Below, piece by piece: positions 8,271 to 17,359 of a DNA stretch of 64,000 nt. Below the pieces are notes generated by a model. It ran no database searches. It saw only the letters and a list, made by a program, of their open reading frames with translations, and was not told the DNA's origin. Origin of the DNA: Desulfovibrio sp. JC022. Lineage in GTDB: Bacteria; Desulfobacterota; Desulfovibrionia; Desulfovibrionales; Desulfovibrionaceae. The stretch spans positions 437,373 through 501,372 of the forward strand of contig NZ_VOPZ01000007.1 of the NCBI RefSeq assembly GCF_010470665.1, given 5' to 3'. The position numbers were made by a program, and so were the translations under genes. The number at the start of each line of letters is the position of its first letter. Position 1 is the first letter of the stretch.

Positions 8271-10199
8271 ATGCAAGTTGCAGGTAAAGAACTTGAGGTT
8301 CAGCAGGGTGCGCTTTGCGGCGAGGTTCTCAAAGAGGCCTTGTCCAAGAAGCAGTTCAAGAACGTTGTAGTTGCCAAAAATGGCGAAACGCTTCTTGATC
8401 TCACCACCACCGTGCCTGCCGACTGTACCGACCTTGAGCCGGTAATGGCTGACTCTGCAGAAGGTCTGGAAGTAATCCGCCACTCCACTGCACACCTTAT
8501 GGCTGAAGCAGTGAAGAAGCTCTTCCCCACAGCCAAAGTAACCATCGGCCCCTCCATTGCCAGCGGCTTCTACTATGACTTCGATTACGAACGCCCCTTC
8601 ACTCCTGAAGATCTGGAGGCCATCGAAGCCGAAATGCTGCGCCGTGTAGGTGCCAACGAAGAATTTACCTGCGAAGTGCTTTCCAGTGCAGATGCACTTA
8701 AAAAGTTCGAGGGAATGGGCGAAGATTACAAGATCGAACTGATCAACGATCTGGGTGAAGAAACAGTTTCCGTTTACACCAACGGCGAATTTGCAGACCT
8801 TTGCCGCGGCCCCCACGTGGCCCGCACAGGCATGCTTAAGGCTTTCAAGCTGCTCTCCGTTGCAGGTGCTTACTGGCGCGGTGATGAAAACCGCCAGCAG
8901 TTGCAGCGTATTTACGGAACCGCTTTCCCCGATCCTAAGTCTCTGAAAAAACATCTTGCCCAGCTTGAAGAAGCTAAAAAACGCGACCACCGCAAACTGG
9001 GAACCCAGCTTGATCTCTTTTCCGTAAGCCCTGAAGTGGGTGCGGGTATGATCATCTGGCACCCTAAAGGAGCACTGGTCCGGGCTATCCTTGAAGACTT
9101 CGAACGCAAGGAACACCTCAAACGCGGCTACCAGTTCGTACAGGGCCCGCTCATTCTCAAACGCGAACTTTGGGAAAAATCAGGCCACTACGACAACTAC
9201 CGCGAGAACATGTACTTTACTGAGATTGATGAACAGTCCTACGGCATCAAGCCCATGAACTGCCTTTCTCACATGCTGGTATTCAAATCCAGACTGCGCA
9301 GCTACCGCGATATGCCCCAGCGTTACTTTGAGCTGGGTGTGGTCCACCGCCATGAAAAATCCGGAGTGCTGCACGGCCTGCTCCGCGTGCGCTCATTCAC
9401 TCAGGATGATGCCCACCTCATCTGCCGTCCCGACCAGCTCCGCGATGAAATCATCGGCGTTGCAAAATTCGTCGGCGACGTGATGGATCTGTTCGGATTT
9501 GATTACGAAGCTGAAGTCAGCACCAAGCCCGAAAAGGCTATCGGTTCTGATGAAGACTGGGACAAAGCAACCGAAGCTCTTGAAGGCGCACTCAATGAAA
9601 TGGGTATGGAATACTCAATCAATGAAGGCGACGGCGCGTTCTACGGTCCCAAAATTGACATTATTATTAAAGATGCACTTGAACGTCGCTGGCAATGTGC
9701 TACAATCCAGTGTGATTTTACCTTGCCAGAGCGGTTTGACTTAAGCTATGTGGGCGAAGATGGTGAGCGTCACAGACCAGTAATGCTCCACCGGGTAATC
9801 CTCGGTTCCATCGAACGTTTCATCGGAGTTCTGCTTGAACATACCGGTGGCGCACTGCCTGCCTGGCTATCCCCTGTTCAGGCAAAAATTCTTACTGTTA
9901 CCGACTCTCAGAACGAATTTGCACAAAAAGTCTTGCAGTTTCTGCAAGAAAAGGGCATTCGTGCCGAGGTTGATGATCGCAATGAGAAACTGGGCTACAA
10001 AGTTCGGGAGGCCCAGCTTGATAAAATCCCGTTCATGTTAGTAGTAGGCGACAAAGAGGTCGCTGCGGAATCGGTCAATGTAAGGGCCCGCGACGGGGAA
10101 GACCCCGGACTCAAGTCTATTGAAGAAGCGGCAGAGCTTATTTCGACCGCCATTAACGAACCATTCAAACGCGGAGGCATGAGCTATAGCTTTTCATAG
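8271..10199 (+). CDS. thrS: Threonyl-tRNA synthetase
   Basis: Charges tRNA-Thr. The 642-aa protein has the full domain order: N-terminal TGS domain, second editing domain ([16 protein letters not shown] and later [10 protein letters not shown]), class II catalytic core ([21 protein letters not shown], then [20 protein letters not shown] as motif 2, and [13 protein letters not shown] as motif 3), and a C-terminal anticodon-binding domain. It heads the operon thrS-infC-rpmI-rplT-pheS-pheT; its last 14 bases overlap the proposed infC start. Confidence 0.98.
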   Translation: MQVAGKELEVQQGALCGEVLKEALSKKQFKNVVVAKNGETLLDLTTTVPADCTDLEPVMADSAEGLEVIRHSTAHLMAEAVKKLFPTAKVTIGPSIASGFYYDFDYERPFTPEDLEAIEAEMLRRVGANEEFTCEVLSSADALKKFEGMGEDYKIELINDLGEETVSVYTNGEFADLCRGPHVARTGMLKAFKLLSVAGAYWRGDENRQQLQRIYGTAFPDPKSLKKHLAQLEEAKKRDHRKLGTQLDLFSVSPEVGAGMIIWHPKGALVRAILEDFERKEHLKRGYQFVQGPLILKRELWEKSGHYDNYRENMYFTEIDEQSYGIKPMNCLSHMLVFKSRLRSYRDMPQRYFELGVVHRHEKSGVLHGLLRVRSFTQDDAHLICRPDQLRDEIIGVAKFVGDVMDLFGFDYEAEVSTKPEKAIGSDEDWDKATEALEGALNEMGMEYSINEGDGAFYGPKIDIIIKDALERRWQCATIQCDFTLPERFDLSYVGEDGERHRPVMLHRVILGSIERFIGVLLEHTGGALPAWLSPVQAKILTVTDSQNEFAQKVLQFLQEKGIRAEVDDRNEKLGYKVREAQLDKIPFMLVVGDKEVAAESVNVRARDGEDPGLKSIEEAAELISTAINEPFKRGGMSYSFS

Positions 10200-10731
10200 A
10201 GACAGGCGTCCCTATCGCAGGGATGACGGTGCCCGCCGAAACGAGCGCATTAGAGTTCCCAGAGTCATGGTTATTGACGATGAAGGCAATCAGTTGGGAG
10301 AACTTCCCACCCGTGAAGCCCTCGAAATAGCACAGGACCGGGGTCTTGATCTGGTTGAAGTTGCAGAAAAGGCTGACCCGCCTGTTTGCAAGATTATGGA
10401 CTATGGTAAGTTCAAATATCAGCAGCAGAAGCGTAAGCAGGAAGCCAAAAAGAAGCAGACTGTAATCCAGATTAAGGAAGTTAAGTTTCGCCCCAAGACA
10501 GACGAGCACGATTACCAGACAAAGCTCAAGCACATCCGTCGGTTTCTTGAAGGCGGCGACAGGTGCAAAGTCACTATATTTTTCAGGGGCCGAGAAATTG
10601 TCCATAAGGACAGAGGGTTGACTGTTCTGGAACGAGTCAAAGAGGATACCATGGATATTGCCAAGATGGAGCAAGCCCCAAGGTCCGAAGGACGCACCAT
10701 GAACATGATGTTGGCTCCTATCAAAAAATAA
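10186..10731 (+). CDS. infC: Translation initiation factor IF-3, predicted ATA start codon
   Basis: Binds the 30S subunit and checks initiator tRNA and start codon. The first ATG (10267) would remove the conserved N-terminus. The frame upstream encodes [20 protein letters not shown], the canonical IF-3 beginning, and is open back to a stop at 10180. The only plausible start there is ATA at 10186, with GGAGG (10173-10177) 8 bases upstream, giving a normal 181 aa. Non-AUG starts in infC underlie IF-3 autoregulation in other bacteria, so this probably applies here. The start overlaps the end of thrS. The exact start codon is inferred; the gene identity is certain. Confidence 0.93.
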   Translation: MAFHRDRRPYRRDDGARRNERIRVPRVMVIDDEGNQLGELPTREALEIAQDRGLDLVEVAEKADPPVCKIMDYGKFKYQQQKRKQEAKKKQTVIQIKEVKFRPKTDEHDYQTKLKHIRRFLEGGDRCKVTIFFRGREIVHKDRGLTVLERVKEDTMDIAKMEQAPRSEGRTMNMMLAPIKK

Positions 10732-10774
10732 GGTCTTTGCCGGCTTAACGGCCGGTATTCCCTAGGAGGATAAA

Positions 10775-10972
10775 ATGCCTAAAATGAAGACTAGAAGAGG
10801 CGCTGCTAAGCGTTTCTCCAAGACTGGTAGTGGAAAATTCAAACGTCGTCGTCAGGGTCTGCGTCATATCCTGACCAAGAAGAACGCAAAACGCAAAAGC
10901 AGACTGGGTCAGAGCACTACAGTTGACAGCGCCAACATCGGCCAGGTCAAACGTATGCTTCCCTACGCTTAA
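10775..10972 (+). CDS. rpmI: 50S ribosomal protein L35
   Basis: A 65-aa, highly basic protein (PKMKTRRGAAKRFSKTGSGKFKRRR...RHILTKKNAKRKSRLG) that matches bL35 along its length. It has a strong AGGAGG ribosome site at the usual distance and the usual place between infC and rplT. Confidence 0.97.
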   Translation: MPKMKTRRGAAKRFSKTGSGKFKRRRQGLRHILTKKNAKRKSRLGQSTTVDSANIGQVKRMLPYA

Positions 10973-11013
10973 TTGCGATTTGTTAAGAATTAATTATTAA
11001 AGAACACTCCTGT

Positions 11014-11033
11014 CCACGGAACTACGTTCGTGG
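11014..11033 (+). promoter_or_regulatory. Hairpin in the rpmI-rplT gap, possible L20 control site
   Basis: CCAC and GAAC pair with GTTC and GTGG around a TAC loop, with one bulged G, 33 bases before rplT. L20 represses its own operon through leader structures in other bacteria. The position fits but nothing more supports it. Confidence 0.3.
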
Positions 11034-11066
11034 CTGGTTTTAGATACATTCCCCAGGAGGAATAAC

Positions 11067-11420
11067 ATGAGAGTAAAACGTGGTGTAGCCGCCAAGAGGC
11101 GTCACAAAAAATATTTAAAAATGGCCAAGGGTTTCCGTGGTTCCGGATCAACCCTTTACCGCACCGCCAGAGAGCGCGTTGAGCGTTCACTCTGCATGGC
11201 TTACGTTGGTCGTAAGCTGCGCAAACGCGACATGCGTAAACTCTGGATTCAGCGCATTAACGCAGCAGCACGCCTGAACGGTCTGTCCTACAGCCGTCTT
11301 ATTCACGGCCTCTCCCTCGCCGGTGTTGCTCTGAACCGTAAAGTTCTCGCCGATCTCGCTGTTAACGATGCTCCTGCATTCGCTAAAGTCGTCGAGACCG
11401 CTAAAGCTCAGGTTAGCTAA
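11067..11420 (+). CDS. rplT: 50S ribosomal protein L20
   Basis: The 117-aa bL20: basic N-terminal extension ([22 protein letters not shown]) then the globular part ([34 protein letters not shown]). Full length, with CAGGAGG ribosome site. The next gene, pheS, starts 1 base after the stop codon. Confidence 0.98.
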   Translation: MRVKRGVAAKRRHKKYLKMAKGFRGSGSTLYRTARERVERSLCMAYVGRKLRKRDMRKLWIQRINAAARLNGLSYSRLIHGLSLAGVALNRKVLADLAVNDAPAFAKVVETAKAQVS

Positions 11421-11421
11421 A

Positions 11422-12471
11422 GTGTCGGACGTAAAGTCCCTGTTACAGGAACTTGAAGGCCTGGTCCCGGAGTGCTCTGCACGCCTGGATCAGGCTTCTT
11501 CTTTGTCTGAAATGGAAGACATCAAGATCGATATGCTTGGACGCAAAGGTCGCGTTGCCAAGATCATGTCCGGTCTGCCCTCCCTTCCCAACGAAGACAA
11601 ACCTGTTGCAGGTAAAAAAGCCAATGAAGTAAAGGCCGCTCTCACCGAGCTCATCGAGGGAAAGCAGAGCGAGCTTGAAAAAGCCGCCACCGCTGAGAGC
11701 CTGTCCCGTTTCGACCCCACTATGCCCGGACGTAAACCTTCTGAAGGTTCGCTCCACCCGGTCACCCTCGTCATGGACGAGATTTGTGACGTTTTCATCG
11801 GGCTGGGTTTTGAAGTCGTAACCGGACCCGAAGTTGAAAACGACTGGTACAACTTCGAAGCACTGAACATTCCGCCGGAACACCCCGCACGCGACATGCA
11901 GGACACCCTGTACATTTCAGAGTCCATCCTGCTGCGCACCCACACCTCCCCTTTGCAGATTCGTACCATGAAGGACAGAACTCCTCCGCTGGCAGCAATC
12001 GCACCGGGTAAGGTTTACCGCAGGGATTCCGACCTGACCCATACCCCCATGTTCCACCAGATCGAAGGTTTTCTGGTTGACCAGAACGTCAGCATGGCGG
12101 ATCTCAGGGGAACCCTGACCGCATTCGTCCACCAGCTTTTCGGACCAAAAACTGACGTACGTTTCCGTCCCAGCTTCTTTCCCTTTACCGAACCCAGCGC
12201 GGAAGTGGATATCTCCTGCGTAATGTGCGGCGGCAAAGGAACCATCGACGGCAAGCCCTGCCGCGTATGTAAGCAGACCGGTTGGGTGGAAATCCTCGGT
12301 TGCGGCATGATGGACCCCAACGTAATGAAAGCAGTTGATTACGATACCGAAAAATACTCCGGTTTCGCATTCGGACTCGGCATTGAACGCGTAGCCATGC
12401 TCAAATACGGCATCGGCGACCTGCGCATGTTCTTTGAAAACGACATCCGATTCCTCGAACAGTTTTCCTAA
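11422..12471 (+). CDS. pheS: Phenylalanyl-tRNA synthetase alpha subunit, GTG start
   Basis: Catalytic alpha subunit of the (alpha-beta)2 enzyme. I place the start at the GTG at 11422, which gives [14 protein letters not shown], a normal coiled-coil N-terminus, and 349 aa; longer versions would run into rplT. The class II motifs include [40 protein letters not shown] (motif 2 region) and [18 protein letters not shown] (motif 3). It is translationally coupled to rplT and followed after 32 bases by pheT. Confidence 0.97.
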   Translation: MSDVKSLLQELEGLVPECSARLDQASSLSEMEDIKIDMLGRKGRVAKIMSGLPSLPNEDKPVAGKKANEVKAALTELIEGKQSELEKAATAESLSRFDPTMPGRKPSEGSLHPVTLVMDEICDVFIGLGFEVVTGPEVENDWYNFEALNIPPEHPARDMQDTLYISESILLRTHTSPLQIRTMKDRTPPLAAIAPGKVYRRDSDLTHTPMFHQIEGFLVDQNVSMADLRGTLTAFVHQLFGPKTDVRFRPSFFPFTEPSAEVDISCVMCGGKGTIDGKPCRVCKQTGWVEILGCGMMDPNVMKAVDYDTEKYSGFAFGLGIERVAMLKYGIGDLRMFFENDIRFLEQFS

Positions 12472-12503
12472 TATATACGCAGTAAATACTGCTGGAGGCT
12501 CAA

Positions 12504-14903
12504 ATGCTTTTAAGCATGCAATGGCTGCGGGATTTCGTTCCTTATGAGGGCGAAATTCAGGAGCTTGGCGACAGGCTGACCATGCTCGGCCTTGAGCTTG
12601 AAGAAATTTTCAATCCTTTTGAAGCAATCAAAGACATCGTTGTCGGCCATGTTGTGGAGTGCGGCAAGCACCCCGAGGCCGACAAACTGTCTGTTTGTAA
12701 AGTTGACGTCGGTGACGGCGAGCTTCTTGATATCGTTTGCGGCGCACCCAACGTAACCAAAGGCATTAACGTGCCTGTGGCCAAAGTCGGCGTGACCATG
12801 CCCGGCGATTTCAAAATCAAGAAGGCAAAACTTCGCGGTGTTAAATCCCACGGCATGATCTGTTCCGAGCGCGAACTGGAACTTTCCGAAGAGCACGACG
12901 GCATCATGATCCTACCCGAGGGCCTTACTCCCGGCGCGAAATTCACCGAAGCCATGAACATGGAAGATACGGTCATGGATCTGGGGATCACCCCCAACCG
13001 TGCCGACTGCCTGTCCATGCTCGGTATTGCCCGTGAAGCCTCGCTGGCGTTCGACCTGCCCATCACCATGCCTAAACTCAACCTTGTTGAGAACGGCGGC
13101 AATGCGGCTGATATGCTGGGAATTGAAATTGACGATCCCGACCTCTGTCCGCTTTATCAGGCAAGAATCCTGCAAGGCGCAAAGATCGGCCCCTCTCCGG
13201 ACTGGATGCGTTACCGTCTCCTTTCCGTGGGCGTTCGTCCCATCAGCAACATTGTTGATGTGACCAACTACGTTCTTTTCGAACTTGGCCAGCCCCTGCA
13301 CTCCTTTGACGCAGACCTGCTCAAAGGTGATAAAATCCGGGTTGGACTTGCTCCCGAAGGAACCAAGTTCACCACCCTTGATGAACAGGAACGTAAGCTT
13401 ATTGGCTCCGACCTGCTTATCTGGGATGCTGAGCGTCCGGTTGCGCTTGCAGGTGTTATGGGTGGCATGAACTCCGAGATTCACAACGGTTCCACCAACG
13501 TGGTCCTCGAATCCGCTGTGTTCCGTCCCGGACTCGTCCGCAAGACCGCCCGCCGTCTGGCACTGCCTTCTGAAGCTTCCTACCGCTTCGAACGCGGCGT
13601 GGACCAGCAGATGAATACCTTTGCCATGGACCGTGCAGCCCAGCTCATGAGCGAACTGTCCGGAGCAAAAGTTGTTTCCGGCGTGGCTAAAAACGAACCC
13701 AAGCCGTGGCAGAACCGTACCCACGATTACCGCCACAAACGCTGCAACAGCTGGCTTGGTCTGAACCTTGAGCCCGAATTCAGTAAAAAAGCTTTCTCCC
13801 TTATGGGATTGGAAGTTAATGATAGCGATGCAGATTGCTGGAAGGTATCCACTCCCTCCTACAGACTGGACCTCGAACGCGAGGCCGACCTGTATGAAGA
13901 AGTAGCCCGCTACTTCGGCATGGATAAGATTCCTTCCGTCCTGCCCCGCATCTCCAAGACCTTTGACGCTTCCGTTATTGCGGAAACCCCCTACGGCTTT
14001 TACCGCCGTATCAAGAACTGGGGTCGCGGCGTAGGTCTGCACGAAGCCATCAACTACAGCTTCGTAGGTGATGACGACCTCGACCTTCTGGGCCTGCCCA
14101 AAGAAGGCCGTGTGAACATCGCCAACCCCCTGAGTGAAGATCAAAACGTAATGCGTACCGAGTTGGCCCCCGGCCTGCTCAACACCGTGCGTCACAACCT
14201 TGCACAGGGCAACACCCACATCCGGGTTTTCGAAATCGCCAAGAAGTTTATCAAAGACGAAACTTCCGACACTGAAACCCGCGAGCAGACCCGTCTTGGA
14301 ATCATGCTTAACGGTCCCCGTTCAAACGCCGAATGGCCCAACGAACAGGGCGATGCCGATTACATGGATGTTAAAGGCCTCGTTGAACACCTGCTGCACG
14401 ATCTCAAGCTTGGCGAAGCAACCTTCTCCCTTGCTGAAGATCACAGCTACCTCGAGCCTTGTGTAAACATCACCCTCGGTGAGCAGAAAATCGGTTTCAT
14501 GGGCATGGTCAAGGCAGATATTGCCGACAAGTACCACGCCAAGAAAGAGGTTTGGATGGCTGATCTCAACGCCGACCTGCTGCGTGAAATTGTCATGGCG
14601 CACAAGATCAAGTTCAACACCCTTCCGGTATTCCCCCCGTCCAGACGTGACGTGACTGTAATTGGTCCCGTTTCCCTGCACGCGGAAACCATTAAGGAAG
14701 CAATCCTCGGCCTCAGACTGCCGCTGATTGAATCCGTTGAGCTGGTTAACGTATTCGTACCTGAAAATCAGGAAGACGAACGTAACCTTTCCTTCCGCAT
14801 CACCTACCGCCATGGTCAGAAAACCCTGACCGACAAGGCAGTAGACAAGGAACACAAGAAAGTTCTCGCAGGACTTGAAAAGGCCCTGCCTGTTCGTTTC
14901 TAG
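12504..14903 (+). CDS. pheT: Phenylalanyl-tRNA synthetase beta subunit
   Basis: The 799-aa beta subunit, with the tRNA-binding EMAP-like domain near the N-terminus (VVGHVVECGKHPEADKLSVCKVDVG), the B3/B4 editing region (TPNRADCLSMLGIAREASLAF), B5, and the C-terminal anticodon-binding domain ending in FRITYRHGQKTLTDKAVD. Forms the heterotetramer with PheS. It is the last gene of the operon and is followed by a strong terminator. Confidence 0.98.
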   Translation: MLLSMQWLRDFVPYEGEIQELGDRLTMLGLELEEIFNPFEAIKDIVVGHVVECGKHPEADKLSVCKVDVGDGELLDIVCGAPNVTKGINVPVAKVGVTMPGDFKIKKAKLRGVKSHGMICSERELELSEEHDGIMILPEGLTPGAKFTEAMNMEDTVMDLGITPNRADCLSMLGIAREASLAFDLPITMPKLNLVENGGNAADMLGIEIDDPDLCPLYQARILQGAKIGPSPDWMRYRLLSVGVRPISNIVDVTNYVLFELGQPLHSFDADLLKGDKIRVGLAPEGTKFTTLDEQERKLIGSDLLIWDAERPVALAGVMGGMNSEIHNGSTNVVLESAVFRPGLVRKTARRLALPSEASYRFERGVDQQMNTFAMDRAAQLMSELSGAKVVSGVAKNEPKPWQNRTHDYRHKRCNSWLGLNLEPEFSKKAFSLMGLEVNDSDADCWKVSTPSYRLDLEREADLYEEVARYFGMDKIPSVLPRISKTFDASVIAETPYGFYRRIKNWGRGVGLHEAINYSFVGDDDLDLLGLPKEGRVNIANPLSEDQNVMRTELAPGLLNTVRHNLAQGNTHIRVFEIAKKFIKDETSDTETREQTRLGIMLNGPRSNAEWPNEQGDADYMDVKGLVEHLLHDLKLGEATFSLAEDHSYLEPCVNITLGEQKIGFMGMVKADIADKYHAKKEVWMADLNADLLREIVMAHKIKFNTLPVFPPSRRDVTVIGPVSLHAETIKEAILGLRLPLIESVELVNVFVPENQEDERNLSFRITYRHGQKTLTDKAVDKEHKKVLAGLEKALPVRF

Positions 14904-14928
14904 TTAAGGCATACATAGTCAAAGATTA

Positions 14929-14966
14929 ATCCCCCGCATGGCATTAGCTGTGCGGGGGATTTTTTT
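14929..14966 (+). terminator. Rho-independent terminator of the translation operon
   Basis: ATCCCCCGCA and TGCGGGGGAT form a perfect 10-bp stem around a 12-base loop, followed by T6. It ends only 14 bases before the left 25-bp inverted repeat. Confidence 0.93.
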
Positions 14967-14980
14967 GGGGAGTGGAAATG

Positions 14981-15005
14981 TATCGATAACTGAAAATTAT
15001 GAGTA
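14981..15005 (+). repeat. Left arm of a perfect 25-bp inverted repeat
   Basis: The arm begins TATCGATAACTG and ends in ATGAGTA; the ATG is the start codon of the gene at 14999. The exact reverse complement lies at 16685-16709, where the same ATG starts the convergent gene. The match stops at once on both sides. The outer end contains the self-complementary TATCGATA. Confidence 0.97.
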
Positions 15006-15577
15006 TAAAATTAAGTTCTAAAAATTGGTTTGTTATTGTTCAATCAATAACAATTCTTCGTGTAGTGCTGGCTTTTGTTTTTGTTGTTTTGGTTCCATTG
15101 CCTGAACTGGTGTGGACTAAGGCCGTAATTTATTTTTTAGCTCTATCTACCGATTTTTGGGATGGGCGTTTAGCACGTGCAAAGAAAGTTGCCAGTCAAT
15201 TTGGCGGTGCAATGGATATATTCGGTGATCGCTATCTGATGGTTATTTCTTGTTTGTATGCAGGATTCAAAGGAATTCCTTTGTACATATTGGCAGTTAT
15301 ACTTATACGTGAAATTTTTTCAGTAACTATGAAAATGATTACGTATGAGGGAAAACAAATTATAATTTCAAACACAAAGATAGGGGGACTTGTTCATTTA
15401 ACAGTGGGTTTAGGGGTATTATTGATTATTTTAAATCCAGAAAATCCTGTCACGATGCTTACCACAACTCCGTTTGCAATTGTTGCCACATTTTATTGTT
15501 TCTATTTTCCTTTCACTTTGTACAAATCAAGACACATGATAAAAAAAGCAATCAATTTTGCCCCGAAAAAACCTTAG
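14999..15577 (+). CDS. CDP-alcohol phosphatidyltransferase family membrane protein
   Basis: Transfers a phospho-group from a CDP-alcohol (usually CDP-diacylglycerol) to an alcohol acceptor. The family signature DxxDGxxARx8GxxxDxxxD is complete: D-F-W-D-G-R-L-A-R, eight residues, G, three, D-I-F-G-D. The 192 aa hold about six hydrophobic helices, typical of PgsA/Pss-type enzymes. The acceptor cannot be read from sequence. Base composition is markedly more AT-rich than the translation operon to its left. The start codon lies inside the 25-bp inverted repeat, there is no good Shine-Dalgarno, and the 3' end overlaps the convergent gene by 26 bases. Confidence 0.88.
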   Translation: MSIKLSSKNWFVIVQSITILRVVLAFVFVVLVPLPELVWTKAVIYFLALSTDFWDGRLARAKKVASQFGGAMDIFGDRYLMVISCLYAGFKGIPLYILAVILIREIFSVTMKMITYEGKQIIISNTKIGGLVHLTVGLGVLLIILNPENPVTMLTTTPFAIVATFYCFYFPFTLYKSRHMIKKAINFAPKKP

Positions 15578-16691
15578 CAAGACTTATAAGTAAATTGATC
15601 GAATTTGTTGCTAATGGTAATGTGACTGCAACACCTATCGTTCCGACAATTCTTGAAATATGAGGCCAAAGAGGTAATCTATTGATTTTGTCTCCAGTTT
15701 TGTCAAAGTATTCTATATAATTCAAAGCTTCATTTAACTTATCTCCATACAACTTTCTTTCAAGAAGCAAATTGTAATAATAATTCTGTTGTTCATGAAT
15801 AATTTTATTTTCTTTGTTACGCAGCAGAATTATAGCTTTCCTTAGTTGCATTGTAGGCAAGAAGTAAAAAGCTACAAAAACAAATCCAATTACAAGTGAA
15901 CCCATTGCCGTAGAGATATCTATGGTGCGGTGAGTGTATATAACACCGTAATATGCCCCTCCAGACAACATTATGGCAAAAATTGTAGGAGACATTATAA
16001 GATCAGCCAAAAAAGCAAGCCCTCCACATCCGTCTGGGTCAAATGGAGAAATGCGTAATTGATCATTAATAGATTTTAACCGAAGATATTTCAGCTGTGT
16101 ATATACAATCCCCCCAAAAATATGGAGAATAGAGGGAAGCAACAAGGCGTGCATATAAAATTTATTAATTCTTGTCCCTAAATACCCCGCCTTAAAATTT
16201 ATCGAATCCCAAAAATCTAGAGGAGCCTGTACGCCGGGATACAAATTTTGAAATGTATTCCAAGCAAAGCCAGCAAAACCAACTGTAAATAGGAGTGCAA
16301 AAATTTTTCTACTGTTTTTTGTTTTCAAACCAACAAATTCTTTTGTGGGTTTGTATATTTCAGAATAAAAATCTTCTTCCAATATTTGATTTAAATTGGT
16401 CCAATTTTGTTTAGTCTTTAACGATTTGATAAATAAATTAATTATTGTCAGAGGCATTATTAACTGTATTGCATACCATCCGAATATTCCAGGATGTTGT
16501 AAATACCCGTATCCATTATGAATTCGAAAGGCACCATCCCACCACGCACACCAAGTCAGAATAACAATAAAGAGTAGACCTACTATACTATTTTGTATCC
16601 AAAATTTTTTTAAGCCCATTTTTTTTATCAACCAATGGGGCCAAAAAGCAGGATGGCGATAAAATGCCTCCGAAAGCGTCATCTTACTCAT
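15552..16691 (-). CDS. Polytopic membrane protein of unknown function
   Basis: 379 aa with about six to seven hydrophobic segments (for example IVGLLFIVILTWCAWW, GWYAIQLIMPLTIINLFI, IFALLFTVGFAGFAW, AMGSLVIGFVFVAFYFLPTM and the C-terminal VGTIGVAVTLPLATNSINLLISLAKVF) and a soluble stretch around residues 285-340 (RNKENKIIHEQQNYYYNLLLERKLYG) that may be helical. I do not recognise the family. It is AT-rich, convergent with and overlapping the phosphatidyltransferase gene, and starts within the right arm of the 25-bp inverted repeat, so both genes of the cassette have the same bases before and at their start codons. Confidence 0.8.
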   Translation of the reverse strand: MSKMTLSEAFYRHPAFWPHWLIKKMGLKKFWIQNSIVGLLFIVILTWCAWWDGAFRIHNGYGYLQHPGIFGWYAIQLIMPLTIINLFIKSLKTKQNWTNLNQILEEDFYSEIYKPTKEFVGLKTKNSRKIFALLFTVGFAGFAWNTFQNLYPGVQAPLDFWDSINFKAGYLGTRINKFYMHALLLPSILHIFGGIVYTQLKYLRLKSINDQLRISPFDPDGCGGLAFLADLIMSPTIFAIMLSGGAYYGVIYTHRTIDISTAMGSLVIGFVFVAFYFLPTMQLRKAIILLRNKENKIIHEQQNYYYNLLLERKLYGDKLNEALNYIEYFDKTGDKINRLPLWPHISRIVGTIGVAVTLPLATNSINLLISLAKVFSGQN

Positions 16692-16709
16692 AATTTTCAG
16701 TTATCGATA
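16685..16709 (-). repeat. Right arm of the perfect 25-bp inverted repeat
   Basis: Exact reverse complement of 14981-15005. On the minus strand it runs into the ATG (16689-16691) of the unknown membrane protein. The two arms enclose a 1,679-bp interior holding nothing but the two convergent genes. Confidence 0.97.
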
Positions 16710-16837
16710 GTTAGTTACAATCTTAATGACCAAAATCAAATCCACTTTCAACAAATTATTTATTTTATATCTCGCCGTCAAGTTTAAAATATAGCCAATT
16801 CGAACATAACATACACTCTTCCTTACAAAAAACACGA

Positions 16838-17359
16838 TCACTCTATCTTCGTTGCCCCACACACCACCCCCACCACATACGCCGTCCCCATCGCCCCGAG
16901 CAAATTAATCAGCACAAATACCGTGGAAAACTGCCAGCCGAAATAGGCCAGCATTATAGGCAGAAGGACTGGCTTAACAGAACGACAGCCGATAAAATTA
17001 GCTATTATAAAAGTGGAAGCACCTTTTTCTTTAAGGCTTTTGAAAAGCGGATACCATGCGTAAATTGGTCCCATTGAAAGAATCCCCGCCAACCCGGAAA
17101 GGAAAACTCCCTTAATTCCAGTCTTGCTGCCGAGAAACCGGGCTACGGATGCCGGATTTAAATAGCGATTAATGAGCGTCATCATGACCAGCACAATGCA
17201 AATAGGCAATCCGAGTTGAGTAAAAAGCGTCTTGGATACTTCAATTGCACGGGCAGTAGATTGAGGATCATGCAACTGACAGAGACCATAAATGCTGGTT
17301 ACTCCAAGCGGGAAAATCCACGGCTTCGTGTGTTTCCATATAATTTTCATAACGGACAT
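16838..17359 (-). CDS. Permease-like membrane protein (half-size)
   Basis: 173 aa with five or so membrane segments, including GLPICIVLVMMTLINRYL, GVFLSGLAGILSMGPIYAWYPLF and a C-terminal VFVLINLLGAMGTAYVVGVVCG. It resembles one half of the DUF318/YraQ-type permeases, a weak call. I place the start at 17359: GGAGG lies 9 bases upstream, and the ATG shares its A with the TGA stop of the preceding gene (TGATG). With that gene it would form a two-part transporter; the substrate is unknown. Confidence 0.72.
   Translation of the reverse strand: MSVMKIIWKHTKPWIFPLGVTSIYGLCQLHDPQSTARAIEVSKTLFTQLGLPICIVLVMMTLINRYLNPASVARFLGSKTGIKGVFLSGLAGILSMGPIYAWYPLFKSLKEKGASTFIIANFIGCRSVKPVLLPIMLAYFGWQFSTVFVLINLLGAMGTAYVVGVVCGATKIE

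Noticed and set aside
8131..8370. Leader peptide for thrS attenuation
   Set aside because: The frame overlaps the thrS start, is 79 codons long and is not threonine-rich.
8112..9116. 334-codon minus-strand open frame
   Set aside because: Antisense shadow of thrS.
12912..14219. 435-codon minus-strand open frame
   Set aside because: Antisense shadow of pheT; no recognisable protein.
8271..14903. A mobile or unusual segment within the translation operon
   Set aside because: Gene order, lengths and spacing are ordinary; only the infC start is notable.
14981..16709. Insertion sequence
   Set aside because: It has terminal inverted repeats, but no transposase, and I see no target-site duplication outside the arms (left flank AAATG, right flank reads GTTAG).
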